In this document: positions 15,194-22,919 of the stretch, piece by piece
How positions within the stretch are numbered: the first letter of the stretch is position 1
Layout of the letters: each line of letters starts with the position of its first letter
Source of the DNA: CAZEBW01 sp964510205
Lineage (GTDB): Bacteria; Chloroflexota; Anaerolineae; VGOG01
Direction: 5' to 3'
NCBI GenBank assembly: GCA_964510205.1
Contig: CAZEBW010000043.1
Span: forward strand, 1 to 30,841
DNA: 30,841 bases
Notes under the pieces: generated by a model
What the model saw: the letters and a program-made list of their open reading frames with translations, nothing else
Databases searched by the model: none
Told to the model about the DNA's origin: nothing
Translations under genes and position numbers: made by a program

Positions 15194-15914
15194 GTTTCCC
15201 CACCACCACAAAATGCGACAGCCCAAAAGCCCGCAGCGGCGTGCTCTCAAGGGCGTAAGTAATCCGGCGCAGGAGAGCCCCTAACCTCGGACGGCGAGCG
15301 GCGATCTTGTCGTAGCCAGGGTAGATTTGGGTGTGCACGATGATCTCCGCGTTCAGGTTCTCGAACAATCGCCGAATATCGCCTCTGGTGTAAGTCCGCA
15401 CGTGGGGGCAGAGGCGTCGCCGCAGGAGATCCGGCAGGTAGTTGACCAGCGGGATGTTGCCAAAGCGGTACTCTCCTCGCCAGAAGATGCCGTGGGTCTC
15501 CAGAGGATAGAGACGGTTGGGAGCGAAGATGACCAGGCGCCCTCCCGCTCTGGCCACCCGATGGGCCTCGCGGATGGCCTGGCGGTCATCTTCGACGTGC
15601 TCAATGACCTCGTGCAGGAGCACCACGTGGAAGAAGTCGTTGGGGAAGGGCAGCTTCTCGGCCGGGGCCAGGTGGATGTTGGGCAGCGTCTGGCTCGCTT
15701 TGGCTACCTTCTCCGGATCTACGTCCACGCCGTAGACCTCGTCGCTGAAGGCCCGCATCTTTCTCACGTACATCCCCAGTCCGCAGCCCACATCTAGGAT
15801 GCGCTGGCCCTCCAGGGGCGCGTACTCACGGATCAGGGCCAATCGCCTGTCCTGTCCGAAGCGCCAGACGTAGCTGGGATGGCCGAGGGTGATGGCCTTG
15901 TCGTCACAGTTCAC
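15171..15914 (-). CDS. Class I SAM-dependent methyltransferase
   Basis: Protein of 247 aa with a Rossmann methyltransferase fold of the Methyltransf_11 type. Motif I is ILDVGCGLGMY, followed by VYGVDVDPEKV, LPFPNDFFHVVLLHEVIEHV, and RVARAGGRLVIFAPN. The substrate is not predictable; a glycan or small-molecule role would fit. It begins with GTG at 15914, which overlaps the MFS transporter stop (GTGA), so the two are translationally coupled. The open frame continues upstream far into the transporter gene in another frame, but that is not coding. The last residues (KQNTDSQD) are encoded by an arm of the inverted repeat. Confidence 0.87.
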   Translation of the reverse strand: MNCDDKAITLGHPSYVWRFGQDRRLALIREYAPLEGQRILDVGCGLGMYVRKMRAFSDEVYGVDVDPEKVAKASQTLPNIHLAPAEKLPFPNDFFHVVLLHEVIEHVEDDRQAIREAHRVARAGGRLVIFAPNRLYPLETHGIFWRGEYRFGNIPLVNYLPDLLRRRLCPHVRTYTRGDIRRLFENLNAEIIVHTQIYPGYDKIAARRPRLGALLRRITYALESTPLRAFGLSHFVVVGKQNTDSQD

Positions 15915-17128
15915 TGCTTTGGTTCCTTCCCACTCCCCACCAGCCCTATCACCCCGACAGCGGCCAGACCAAAGATTCCCGCCGCGAAGAGGAAGATGTA
16001 GCGTAGGCCCAGGCTGGCGGCGATAGCCGCGCCAGCCATCGGCGCTGCGGCCCCGGCCGCTGAGACGGCGCTGGTATCCACGCCGTAAACCACGCCTTGC
16101 CGGCCATCGGGCGCCAATTGGGCCAGCATGGCGCTGACAGAGGCCAGGATGCCTCCCAGCGTCACGCCCGCTGTAGCTTGTAGAATCAATAGCTGAGTGG
16201 GTGTGGCTACAAAGGACTGAGGCGTATGCAGCGCCGCTGCCCCTAGCGCACAGGCGACCATCACGCGCCGATGGCCGATGCGATCGCCGACTCGTCCCAT
16301 GACCACCGCCCCCAGGGCGCTGGTGGCCGCTCCCACGCCACTGATCAGCCCGGTCGTGGAGGCCACCCGTTCTCCAGCCGCCATCAAGGATTGAACGAAA
16401 AGCGGCAACATCGGTCCTATGATGCCCATTCCCAAGCGTAGTATCAAGCGGATGCCGAACATGACCATCAGCGCCCGTGTCCGCAGCACCAAAGCCAACC
16501 CCTGCCAAAATCCTTCGGCTGGCGAGTCCTCCTGCTTCTTGGGGTAGGTTGCAGCTTGTTCCTCGACCAGGAAGAACACGCCCAAGCCGGCTGTGAAGAG
16601 CAGCGCGGCCGTCACCCAGAAGGCGGCCCGATAGCCGAAGGTATCGGCCACCAAACCGCCTATCAATGGCCCGACCGAGGCTCCAACGTAGATTGCCATC
16701 TGCAACAACCCTAGCGCGTAGCCAGACTTCTCGCGGGGCGTCGAGCTGGCTATCAGCGTGGTTGCCGCAGGTACCGTGCCAGTAAGCCCGCCCTGTATGG
16801 CCCGCAGGATCACCAATTGCTGCACGCTGCTCACAAATCCCATGGCGGCGATCACCACCGCCCCGCCGAACATGGCCCGCTGCACCATGATCTTGCGCCC
16901 GTAGCGATCGGCCAGGGACCCCCAGATGGGGGCAAGGATAGCCATCGTAATGCCGTGGCCAGCAGACACCAGCCCTGTCCAGATGGCCACCTGTTGCGGG
17001 TTAGTCACTCCCAGTTCCTGCACGTAATAGGGCAGGAAGGGTATGACCACGGTGAAGCCGGCGATAGCCACCAGCTCCGCCGCCCAGATCACGTACAGAT
17101 TGCGCTTCCAACTTCGCGTTGTGTCCAT
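15911..17128 (-). CDS. MFS transporter, MdtG/TetA-like drug exporter
   Basis: Protein of 405 aa with 12 predicted membrane helices. MFS motif A is visible after helix 2 (GSLADRYGRK) and in a weaker copy after helix 8 (GRVGDRIGHRR). The helix 5 region has a motif-C-like stretch (GASVGPLIGGLVAD), typical of proton-driven drug exporters. It is the first gene of a pair with the overlapping methyltransferase, so it might export a product that the methyltransferase modifies; this is inference. The ribosome binding site is poor (AGAGG 12 nt before ATG). A hairpin with a T-run lies in the leader. Confidence 0.88.
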   Translation of the reverse strand: MDTTRSWKRNLYVIWAAELVAIAGFTVVIPFLPYYVQELGVTNPQQVAIWTGLVSAGHGITMAILAPIWGSLADRYGRKIMVQRAMFGGAVVIAAMGFVSSVQQLVILRAIQGGLTGTVPAATTLIASSTPREKSGYALGLLQMAIYVGASVGPLIGGLVADTFGYRAAFWVTAALLFTAGLGVFFLVEEQAATYPKKQEDSPAEGFWQGLALVLRTRALMVMFGIRLILRLGMGIIGPMLPLFVQSLMAAGERVASTTGLISGVGAATSALGAVVMGRVGDRIGHRRVMVACALGAAALHTPQSFVATPTQLLILQATAGVTLGGILASVSAMLAQLAPDGRQGVVYGVDTSAVSAAGAAAPMAGAAIAASLGLRYIFLFAAGIFGLAAVGVIGLVGSGKEPKQ

Positions 17129-17170
17129 TTTGTCTATGAGCCTCTGGAGTGACAGGCGGTCTCAAGGGCC

Positions 17171-17202
17171 AAAAAGAACGCTGTGCGGTGGCACCGCACA
17201 GC
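17171..17202 (-). terminator. Hairpin plus T-run before the MFS gene: terminator or attenuator
   Basis: A 10-bp perfect stem GCTGTGCGGT/ACCGCACAGC (17180-17202, loop of 3) is followed on the minus strand by GTTCTTTTT. It may end transcription of the restriction-modification genes upstream. The predicted MFS promoter lies before it, though, so it could instead act as an attenuator of the exporter. Confidence 0.6.
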
Positions 17203-17223
17203 ATCACTGGGCACTCGATCAAT

Positions 17224-17252
17224 ATTGTACCATAAGTGACCCGGCAAGTAAA
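17224..17252 (-). promoter_or_regulatory. Probable promoter of the MFS-methyltransferase pair
   Basis: TTTACT (17247-17252) and TACAAT (17224-17229) are 17 bp apart on the minus strand. The leader to the ATG at 17128 would be about 90 nt and would contain the hairpin at 17171-17202. Confidence 0.5.
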
Positions 17253-17284
17253 GTCTCACCTCTGTGACTCGTGTTTGTCTGATT

Positions 17285-18082
17285 CTAAAGAAGCTCCTCC
17301 CGATTCAGTTGCCCCTCAGCAATCAGCCGCTGCTTGGCGATTTCACAATAGTCGCTGTCAATCTCCACCCCGATGCCTCTTCTGTCTGCCTCCGCACAGG
17401 CGATGAGAGTTGACCCGCTGCCAAGAAAAGGATCGAGCACGGTATCCCCCACAAAGGTAAACAGCTTGATGCATCTCCGTGGCAGTTCCACGGGAAACGG
17501 CGCCGGGTGGCCCACTCTCTTCTTGCTCTCCCCGCTGAAGTTCCATACCCCGTTGGTCCACTCCAGGAATTCGTCCCTGGTGATGTCGGACTGTCTACTG
17601 CCTCCCATCTTCTTCCACTGTTTTTTGTAGAGAATGACAATCACCTCAACCGGAGCGATCACGTAAGGGGCGGACGCGCTGAGCCAGGAGCCCCACGCCG
17701 TCCGCCTGGAGATGTTTTGCTCGTTCCAGATGACGGTGGAATGATATTGCCAACCGACCTGCTTGGCGATGGTGGTGATGTCGGCGCACACGCTCTGCTG
17801 CCCGCCTTTGTTCTTGTCCAGCGGGATGTTGAGGCAGAACCGCCCATCGTCTTTGGCCAGCTTCAGACACTTGGCCAGCCACTCCCTGGTGAACGCCAGA
17901 TAGCCGTCATAAGAGATGTCATCGTCGTACGCGCCGTACTGGATGTCCACGTTGTAAGGGGGCGAGGTAACGATCAGGTCAACGCCGTTCTCCTCTACCC
18001 TTTCGGTGGTCAGGAAATCGTCGTGGTAGATGTACACCGAACCCGCTTGAAAATAGAGATTGTCGTTTGTTGGAGATTCCAT
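17285..18082 (-). CDS. Site-specific DNA methyltransferase (N4/N6 amino type)
   Basis: Protein of 265 aa. The catalytic motif IV TSPPYN is at 39-44, and the SAM-binding motif I is near the C-terminus in DPFLGSGSTLIA, the order of the beta class. A target-recognition region lies between them, and HPAPFPVELPRRCI is the usual motif preceding motif I. TSPPY is common in N4-cytosine enzymes but occurs in N6-adenine ones too. It lies 95 nt after a PD-(D/E)XK-like protein on the same strand, which suggests a type II restriction-modification pair. The recognition sequence is unknown. No strong ribosome binding site is seen. Confidence 0.9.
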   Translation of the reverse strand: MESPTNDNLYFQAGSVYIYHDDFLTTERVEENGVDLIVTSPPYNVDIQYGAYDDDISYDGYLAFTREWLAKCLKLAKDDGRFCLNIPLDKNKGGQQSVCADITTIAKQVGWQYHSTVIWNEQNISRRTAWGSWLSASAPYVIAPVEVIVILYKKQWKKMGGSRQSDITRDEFLEWTNGVWNFSGESKKRVGHPAPFPVELPRRCIKLFTFVGDTVLDPFLGSGSTLIACAEADRRGIGVEIDSDYCEIAKQRLIAEGQLNREELL

Positions 18083-18095
18083 CAGAACATCCCCC

Positions 18096-18187
18096 TATCA
18101 AGAGAATCAGGGAATCAGGAAATTAGGGGCTCAGGCATCAGTGGCGAGTGTTCACCCCTGTTTCCCTGACTCCCCGATCACTGAGTC
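18096..18187. repeat. AATCAGGG-type repeat with inverted half, copy 1
   Basis: Read on plus, units such as AGAATCAGG, GAATCAGG and AAATTAGG are followed by inverted ones (CCCTGACTCCCC, GATCACTGA). It fills the gap between the nuclease-like gene and the methyltransferase gene and overlaps the stop codon at 18178. A related copy lies at 20139-20223. Confidence 0.6.
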
Positions 18188-18732
18188 CCCTTTGTTCCCT
18201 GCTCCTCGGCTCTTTGCTTGGGCCACTCGTCCCACCTAATGCCCGCCAGTTTCTCTGTCTCGATCATCGCGATTCTGTCCGGTCGTCCCGGCCTGCTGTA
18301 AACCTTGTATCTTGCGGCTCTGGCTGAATACACAGTTGTGTTCAGGTCAACTAGTTGCTCCACCAATCTGATTAGGTCGCTACGCTTTACGATAACAAAC
18401 GACGCCTTCTTCTCAAAGGCCATTAGCTCCGCTTTGCCATCGTACAACCAGCCACGGTCACGCTCTCTCACGCCGTGCAACTCGATCCAGATCCATTCAT
18501 CCTGAACGCTGGAGTCACGGCGACTCAGCCGCTTCATGGCCTTGACGTCAACTCTGTACTTCTTTGCCCCTTTCTCGATCAGGAGATCCCAATGATCATT
18601 GATGTTGGCGTAGTTTGAGGCCGCCGTTACTCTCCAACCTTTTTGGGCAGCGATCTTGGCAAAAACGCCTTCTGCTTTTTGGCCTATTTCGAGGCAACCT
18701 CTTTTGTCGTATTTGTTGCGTTTGTCCTGCAT
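18178..18732 (-). CDS. Probable PD-(D/E)XK restriction endonuclease
   Basis: Protein of 184 aa with a compact nuclease-like core: Glu21 in an N-terminal helix, Asp49 in DHWDLLIEK, and Asp62-Val-Lys64 in YRVDVKAMK. This E...D...(D)xK spacing is that of PD-(D/E)XK nucleases, and the strand-turn-strand in between fits the fold. I do not recognise a named enzyme. The DNA methyltransferase is the next gene on the same strand, so it is probably the restriction partner. It begins 8 nt after the URO-D-like gene stop. The last residues are encoded in the intergenic repeat, so the C-terminus may have been altered by it. Confidence 0.65.
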   Translation of the reverse strand: MQDKRNKYDKRGCLEIGQKAEGVFAKIAAQKGWRVTAASNYANINDHWDLLIEKGAKKYRVDVKAMKRLSRRDSSVQDEWIWIELHGVRERDRGWLYDGKAELMAFEKKASFVIVKRSDLIRLVEQLVDLNTTVYSARAARYKVYSRPGRPDRIAMIETEKLAGIRWDEWPKQRAEEQGTKGTQ

Positions 18733-18740
18733 GGCGTAAC

Positions 18741-19907
18741 CTACGACCTCTCGCGGGGCGTGGTGTACATGGCCACGATGTTCTCCAAAGGCGTGTCGGC
18801 CTGGAGGTAATGGGCCGAAGCGCAGATGTAGCCCCCGCCCTGGCCCAACACCCGACAGCGTTGCTGCACCTCGGCGCGCACTTCCTGGGGCGCGCCCCTG
18901 GGCAGAGTCTGCTGGATGTCAACGGCGCCGTAGAACGACAGCCGGTCGCCGAACTCTCTCTTGATGCGGACCGCGTCCATGCCGGCCGCGCGGGGCTGCA
19001 AGGGATTGAGCACGTCAATGCCCATCTCATCGGCCAGGGCGCCGATGAGGGGGTAGACAGCGCCGCAGGAGTGGTACATGATCTTGACCGGAAAGCGGCG
19101 GATGGCCGCGTTCAGCCGCAGGTGACGGGGCAGAACGAATTCGCGCCACATGGCCTCCGAGATGAGCAGGCCCTGCTGCATACCCACGTCGTCGTAGGTG
19201 TAGACCATGTCAATGCCGCCATCGGCCGCCTCCAGCACGCGGGTCACGTTGGCGATGTAGAGGTCGGTGTAGCAGTCCATGATGGCGCAGGCTATCTGCG
19301 GTTGGGTCGCCAGGTCCATCAGGAACTGCTCGAAGCCGCGCAGCCCCCACGACCACTCGAAGATGCCCCCCACCTCGTAGCAAATCCAGTATTTGGCGCC
19401 CCTGTTGAGAGCCTTGATCTTGTCTTTCAGCGTGCTGACATCCCAATGCTCCGTTCTGGGCCAGCCCGGCCAGCTCTCCACTTCGGCCACCGTTTGAGCG
19501 TCAGCCAGGGGGTGGCCGGCGTATTCCTCGTAGGTGCAGAATTCGTTGGAGACCGAGCGGCGATGGGTGCCCAGAGCATCGTAGTAGGTGCCGTCTTCCT
19601 GGACGATGGGCGCTGGCCCCACGTAATCGGGGCGCACCCAGCGACAGTCAACGCCCAGCAGGCGCAGGACAGCTTCATCGCGAGCTTCTTCTGTAAGCGA
19701 AGCGGCGTCGTCCGCATCCAGGTAGCGGCGCAGCGACGTCCACACTTCGGGCACGGCCCAGAAATCGAAGGGGACCCGATCCGGCTCCTGGTGGCGCAGG
19801 GCCATCTCCACCCGCTGGTGGGGAGTGATGGGGGCGGCTTCTGGCCGTCCATAGCAGTCTTCAAGAAAAGCCCGCGCTTCGGCGGGCTCTGTGAGTAAAC
19901 GATCCAT
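18741..19907 (-). CDS. URO-D-family protein (cobamide-type methyltransferase-like)
   Basis: Protein of 388 aa of the uroporphyrinogen decarboxylase superfamily. True HemE is about 350 aa; here the N-terminus (MALRHQEPDRVPFDFWA), VYTYDDVGMQQGLLIS, a putative metal site in YHSCGAV and a C-terminal CASAHYLQADTPLENI match the MtaA-like/URO-D-domain methyltransferases rather than HemE. Such proteins transfer methyl groups from corrinoids in methoxy- or methylamine metabolism. It is downstream of the nucleoside-type permeases on the same strand, possibly in the same transcript. There is no clear ribosome binding site, and heptamer repeats lie directly upstream. The substrate is unknown. Confidence 0.82.
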   Translation of the reverse strand: MDRLLTEPAEARAFLEDCYGRPEAAPITPHQRVEMALRHQEPDRVPFDFWAVPEVWTSLRRYLDADDAASLTEEARDEAVLRLLGVDCRWVRPDYVGPAPIVQEDGTYYDALGTHRRSVSNEFCTYEEYAGHPLADAQTVAEVESWPGWPRTEHWDVSTLKDKIKALNRGAKYWICYEVGGIFEWSWGLRGFEQFLMDLATQPQIACAIMDCYTDLYIANVTRVLEAADGGIDMVYTYDDVGMQQGLLISEAMWREFVLPRHLRLNAAIRRFPVKIMYHSCGAVYPLIGALADEMGIDVLNPLQPRAAGMDAVRIKREFGDRLSFYGAVDIQQTLPRGAPQEVRAEVQQRCRVLGQGGGYICASAHYLQADTPLENIVAMYTTPRERS

Positions 19908-19929
19908 ACGCTTGAAAGCCTACAAGTGC

Positions 19930-19980
19930 CACTTGCTACTTGCCACTTGTCACTTGCCTACTTGCCGCTTGCCTACTTGC
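19930..19980. repeat. Seven degenerate ACTTGC heptamers
   Basis: Read on plus, seven consecutive units of 7-8 bp (CACTTGC, TACTTGC, CACTTGT, CACTTGCC, TACTTGC, CGCTTGCC, TACTTGC) lie between the 52-aa ORF and the URO-D-like gene. The last unit encodes the end of the small ORF. Confidence 0.85.
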
Positions 19981-20131
19981 TCGCTAACGCCTCATCCACC
20001 ACTACCCTGAAGCCTTCCAACACCTCCGAACGAGCTTCTTGGCCTTCCCCCCACTTCCCCAGCAGTTCATAGGCCCCCTCGCGAAGTACGAATACCTCCA
20101 CCGCCATGCTGCCAGACGCGGTTGTTTTCAT
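19973..20131 (-). CDS. Small ORF, 52 aa, possibly an Uma2-family C-terminal fragment
   Basis: An ATG at 20131 with AAAGGTG 4-5 nt upstream opens a 52-codon frame ending in TAG at 19973. The product begins MKTTASGSMAVEVFVLREG and continues with YELLGKWGEGQEARSEVLEG, then FRVVVDEALASK. That pattern resembles the C-terminal end of Uma2 (DUF820) proteins, without their catalytic part. It may be a stand-alone small protein or a remnant. It is below the usual length cut-off and lies between two repeat blocks, within a same-strand gene run. Confidence 0.45.
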   Translation of the reverse strand: MKTTASGSMAVEVFVLREGAYELLGKWGEGQEARSEVLEGFRVVVDEALASK

Positions 20132-20138
20132 CGTGCAC

Positions 20139-20223
20139 CTTTCTAGAGAATCAGGGATCAGGGAACTAGGGAATCAGGGAATCAGGACACTGGTTCCCTG
20201 ATCACTGATTTCCTGATCACTGC
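20139..20223. repeat. AATCAGGG-type repeat with inverted half, copy 2
   Basis: Units GAATCAGG, GATCAGG, GAACTAGG, GAATCAGG and GAATCAGG are followed by inverted CCCTGATCACTGATTTCC and CTGATCACTG. Like copy 1 at 18096-18187 it sits at the 3' end of a minus-strand gene and overlaps its stop codon. The halves can pair and may end or stabilise the mRNA. Confidence 0.65.
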
Positions 20224-21440
20224 TTTTCATACGGCTGCCCATCGGCGGCGGGCGGGACGGCCCGGCCAACGACACCAGCCAGCACGATCATGGTCAAGAT
20301 GTACGGCGCCATCTGCAAGAACTCCGGCGGCAACCCCACCCGCAGGACGCTCTGCATCTTGCCCTGTATGGCGTCGGCGAAGCCGAACAGGAGCGCGGCC
20401 AAGAAGCTGCCCACTGGCGTCCATCGGCCGAAGATCATCGCCGCCAAGGCAATGAATCCCTGGCCGTGGGTCATGTTGTCCTCAAACTGCCCCAGGCCCA
20501 GCGAGAAATACGATCCACCGACGCCAGCGATGAGCCCACCGATGATCACGTTGATGTAGCGCATGCGAATCACGTCCACGCCGACGGTGTCGGCGGCGCG
20601 GGGGTGCTCGCCCACCGAGCGGGTCCTCAATCCCCACGGGGTGTAGAAGATGATGAACGTGACGATCACCACCAGGGCGAGCATGATGAACACCGTCGGG
20701 CTGTTGTCGAAGAACTTGCCCACGATCGGCAGGTCAACCAGTACGGGGATGCGCATGTTGGCGATGGGGCCTGGGCTGTTCAGGTTGGCCGGTGACAGGA
20801 TACGGATCTTCAGATAGCGCGTAGCGCCGGCGGCCAGGATGTTGATCACGGTGCCGCTGATGATTTGGTCTACCTTGTAGGTCACGGACAATACGGCGTG
20901 CAGCACGGCTATGATCCCCCCCGTAAGCACGGCGGCCAGCATCCCAATCCAGTGGTTGCCGGACAGGGAGGTGGCGGCGATGGCCGCGAAGGCTCCAAAG
21001 AGCATCATGCCCTCGATGGCGATGTTCACCACGCCGGCTCGTTCGCAGAATACGCCGCTCAGAGCACCCAGAGTCAGGGGGGTGGCCGATGTGAGGGTGG
21101 TCTGCAGCAAGCCCGGCAAGTTGAGCGCCTTGCCGCTGGTAAGGGCGATCAGAAACGAGGCCACCATCAAGAAGCCCGCTGCCCCTAGCAAAACCCCTAT
21201 GGAGCGAAATCCGCGGTAAAGCTGCCAGCCGCCTACGAAGAAGCATAGGGTGCCCAGGGCGTATAACGTAGCTTGCGAGGGTGGCGCAAACAGCGTCCCT
21301 ATTTTCTCGTCAAAGAAAGTCGCCACCTCGCCGCTCTCCACGGACAGACCAGCCACAGCGATGATGATCAGGCCGATGATCATGCACACCACGCCGAGGA
21401 TTTTCTCTCTGGTCAGAATCTCGCGCCATTTCTCGGACAT
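20217..21440 (-). CDS. ABC transporter permease, BMP/nucleoside type (NupQ/YufQ-like)
   Basis: Protein of 407 aa of the BPD_transp_2 permease family used by BMP-type nucleoside importers and sugar importers. The conserved core LGALSGVFCERAGVVNIAIEGMM with following GA-rich helices is diagnostic of the NupQ/YufQ branch. VGVDVIRMRYINVIIGGLIAG and a GQGFIALAAMIFGRWTP segment match too. The N-terminal 100 residues form three extra membrane helices, so the protein is longer than the usual 300-320 aa. AGGAG lies 9 nt before ATG. It pairs with the permease encoded 19 nt upstream to make the heterodimeric channel. Confidence 0.93.
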   Translation of the reverse strand: MSEKWREILTREKILGVVCMIIGLIIIAVAGLSVESGEVATFFDEKIGTLFAPPSQATLYALGTLCFFVGGWQLYRGFRSIGVLLGAAGFLMVASFLIALTSGKALNLPGLLQTTLTSATPLTLGALSGVFCERAGVVNIAIEGMMLFGAFAAIAATSLSGNHWIGMLAAVLTGGIIAVLHAVLSVTYKVDQIISGTVINILAAGATRYLKIRILSPANLNSPGPIANMRIPVLVDLPIVGKFFDNSPTVFIMLALVVIVTFIIFYTPWGLRTRSVGEHPRAADTVGVDVIRMRYINVIIGGLIAGVGGSYFSLGLGQFEDNMTHGQGFIALAAMIFGRWTPVGSFLAALLFGFADAIQGKMQSVLRVGLPPEFLQMAPYILTMIVLAGVVGRAVPPAADGQPYEKQ

Positions 21441-21458
21441 ACTTATTCTCTCCTGATT

Positions 21459-22919
21459 TTAGCTGCCCCAACCACGGGTGATCATGGCCGGCCCTAGCTC
21501 TTCTTTCTCGGCGCGCAGACGGTAGATGCCCCGGATGATGGCTGGCGCGGCGATGAAGACAATAACCATAGACTGCACGATGGACGTGATCTCCAGGGGA
21601 ATGCCGGCCACAGACATCATTCGCGTGCCGCCGGCTCGCAATATGCCGAACAACAGGCTGGCCAGCACCACGCCCAGCGGGTGGCTGCCACCCAGCAGGG
21701 CCAGGGCGATGGAGTCGAAACCGTAGCCGGCCGAGAACCCCAGCGACATGTTGTGGGTGATTCCCAGCGACTCAGTGACCCCAGAGAGACCCGCTAAGGC
21801 TCCGCTAATGAACATGGCCAGCACGATGTTCCGCTTGATGCTGATGCCGCCGTAGCGCGCCGCATCGGGGTTGGCGCCCACTGTGCGCATCTCAAAGCCC
21901 CAGGTCGTCTTCCACAGGAACCAGTAGACGAATACCGCCGCGGCCAGGGCCAGTATCAGGCCAGCGTGTAGGCGGAGCGGATGAGAGAAGAAGCGGGGCA
22001 ACCGCGCCGTGGGCAAGATTTCCGGAGTGCGGTGAGTGCCTTGCGTTTTCTCCAGCGGCTCTCTCAACAGATACTCGATCAGGCGGAAGGCAATCCAGTT
22101 CATCATAATGGTGTTGATCACCTCGTGGGCCCCAGTCCAGGCCTTGAGCAGGCCGGGGATCGCGCCCCATATCCCAGCGGCCAACGCGCCAACGGTCACC
22201 GCCAGCGGCAGGTGGATGTAGGCTGGCAGGCCAGTGATCTGGTAACCGACGATGACCGAGCACAATCCGCCGACAACGAACTGCCCCTCCGCGCCAATGT
22301 TGAACAGCCCGGCTCGAAAGCCCAGGGCCACAGCCAGGCCGGCCAGGATGTAGGGGATGGACTTGGTGATGCTTTCCGACAGAGGTCGCACAGCCGAGCG
22401 GAGAGGCGCGGCATCCCCCTCCACGATCCAGCTCTCCAGACCTGCCGTGATTTTCGCTGGACTGCCCAACGCCCCCTCGAACAGAGATCGGTAAGATATG
22501 CTCACCGCATCCCAGGCATGGCGCAGGACGGTAGCCGGGTCCTCAAGGAAATGGCCAGCGGTCTCAAGAACGAGCGGATCGGTTAAGGCGATGACGAAAG
22601 AGCCGATGATGAGGGCGGTTACCACCGCCAGAACAGGGACCACCGCGCCTCGCATCCAGGCGAAAGAGGCTTGCCTGATGGTTACCAAAGCAAATATCAA
22701 TAGCACCAGGGCGCCTAGCAGAGGCAATATAAAGTTTATCCCACTCTTGGTGATGAAGATGACTGCCAGGGCCAAAAAGGTCAGTACGACCAATGCGCCC
22801 CACACCCACAGCAAGCGGGAAACGAGGTGATTCCCTCGCTGTCTCATTGCCTCGTTGCTTCCTTGCCTCCTTGCCTCGTTGCCTTGTTGCCCCGTTGCCT
22901 CATTCCCGCGTTGACTCAT
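21459..22919 (-). CDS. ABC transporter permease, BMP/nucleoside type (NupP/YufP-like)
   Basis: Protein of 486 aa of the same permease family (NupP/YufP branch): SITKSIPYILAGLAVALGFRAGLFNIGAEGQ is the diagnostic core, followed by GAHEVINTIMMNWIAF and YGGISIKRNIVLAMFISGALAGLSG. I chose the ATG at 22919 because it overlaps the ATPase stop as ATGA; the frame is open to an ATG at 22952. The first 30 residues are four degenerate 8-residue repeats (such as GNEATGQQ, GNEARRQG) encoded by 8-bp DNA repeats, and the membrane part starts only after them. The true start could therefore also be just past the repeat. Confidence 0.9.
   Translation of the reverse strand: MSQRGNEATGQQGNEARRQGSNEAMRQRGNHLVSRLLWVWGALVVLTFLALAVIFITKSGINFILPLLGALVLLIFALVTIRQASFAWMRGAVVPVLAVVTALIIGSFVIALTDPLVLETAGHFLEDPATVLRHAWDAVSISYRSLFEGALGSPAKITAGLESWIVEGDAAPLRSAVRPLSESITKSIPYILAGLAVALGFRAGLFNIGAEGQFVVGGLCSVIVGYQITGLPAYIHLPLAVTVGALAAGIWGAIPGLLKAWTGAHEVINTIMMNWIAFRLIEYLLREPLEKTQGTHRTPEILPTARLPRFFSHPLRLHAGLILALAAAVFVYWFLWKTTWGFEMRTVGANPDAARYGGISIKRNIVLAMFISGALAGLSGVTESLGITHNMSLGFSAGYGFDSIALALLGGSHPLGVVLASLLFGILRAGGTRMMSVAGIPLEITSIVQSMVIVFIAAPAIIRGIYRLRAEKEELGPAMITRGWGS

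Noticed and set aside
15915..16508. N-terminal extension of the methyltransferase frame into the MFS gene
   Set aside because: The extended part is the out-of-frame shadow of the transporter. The GTG at 15914 overlapping the transporter stop is the sensible start.
18615..19898. A 427-codon plus-strand frame opposite the URO-D-like gene
   Set aside because: It has no domain and lies fully antisense to a gene with clear family motifs.
18741..19907. hemE, uroporphyrinogen decarboxylase of haem synthesis
   Set aside because: The length, the HSCGAV site and the C-terminus fit the methyltransferase-like branch, and no other haem genes are nearby.
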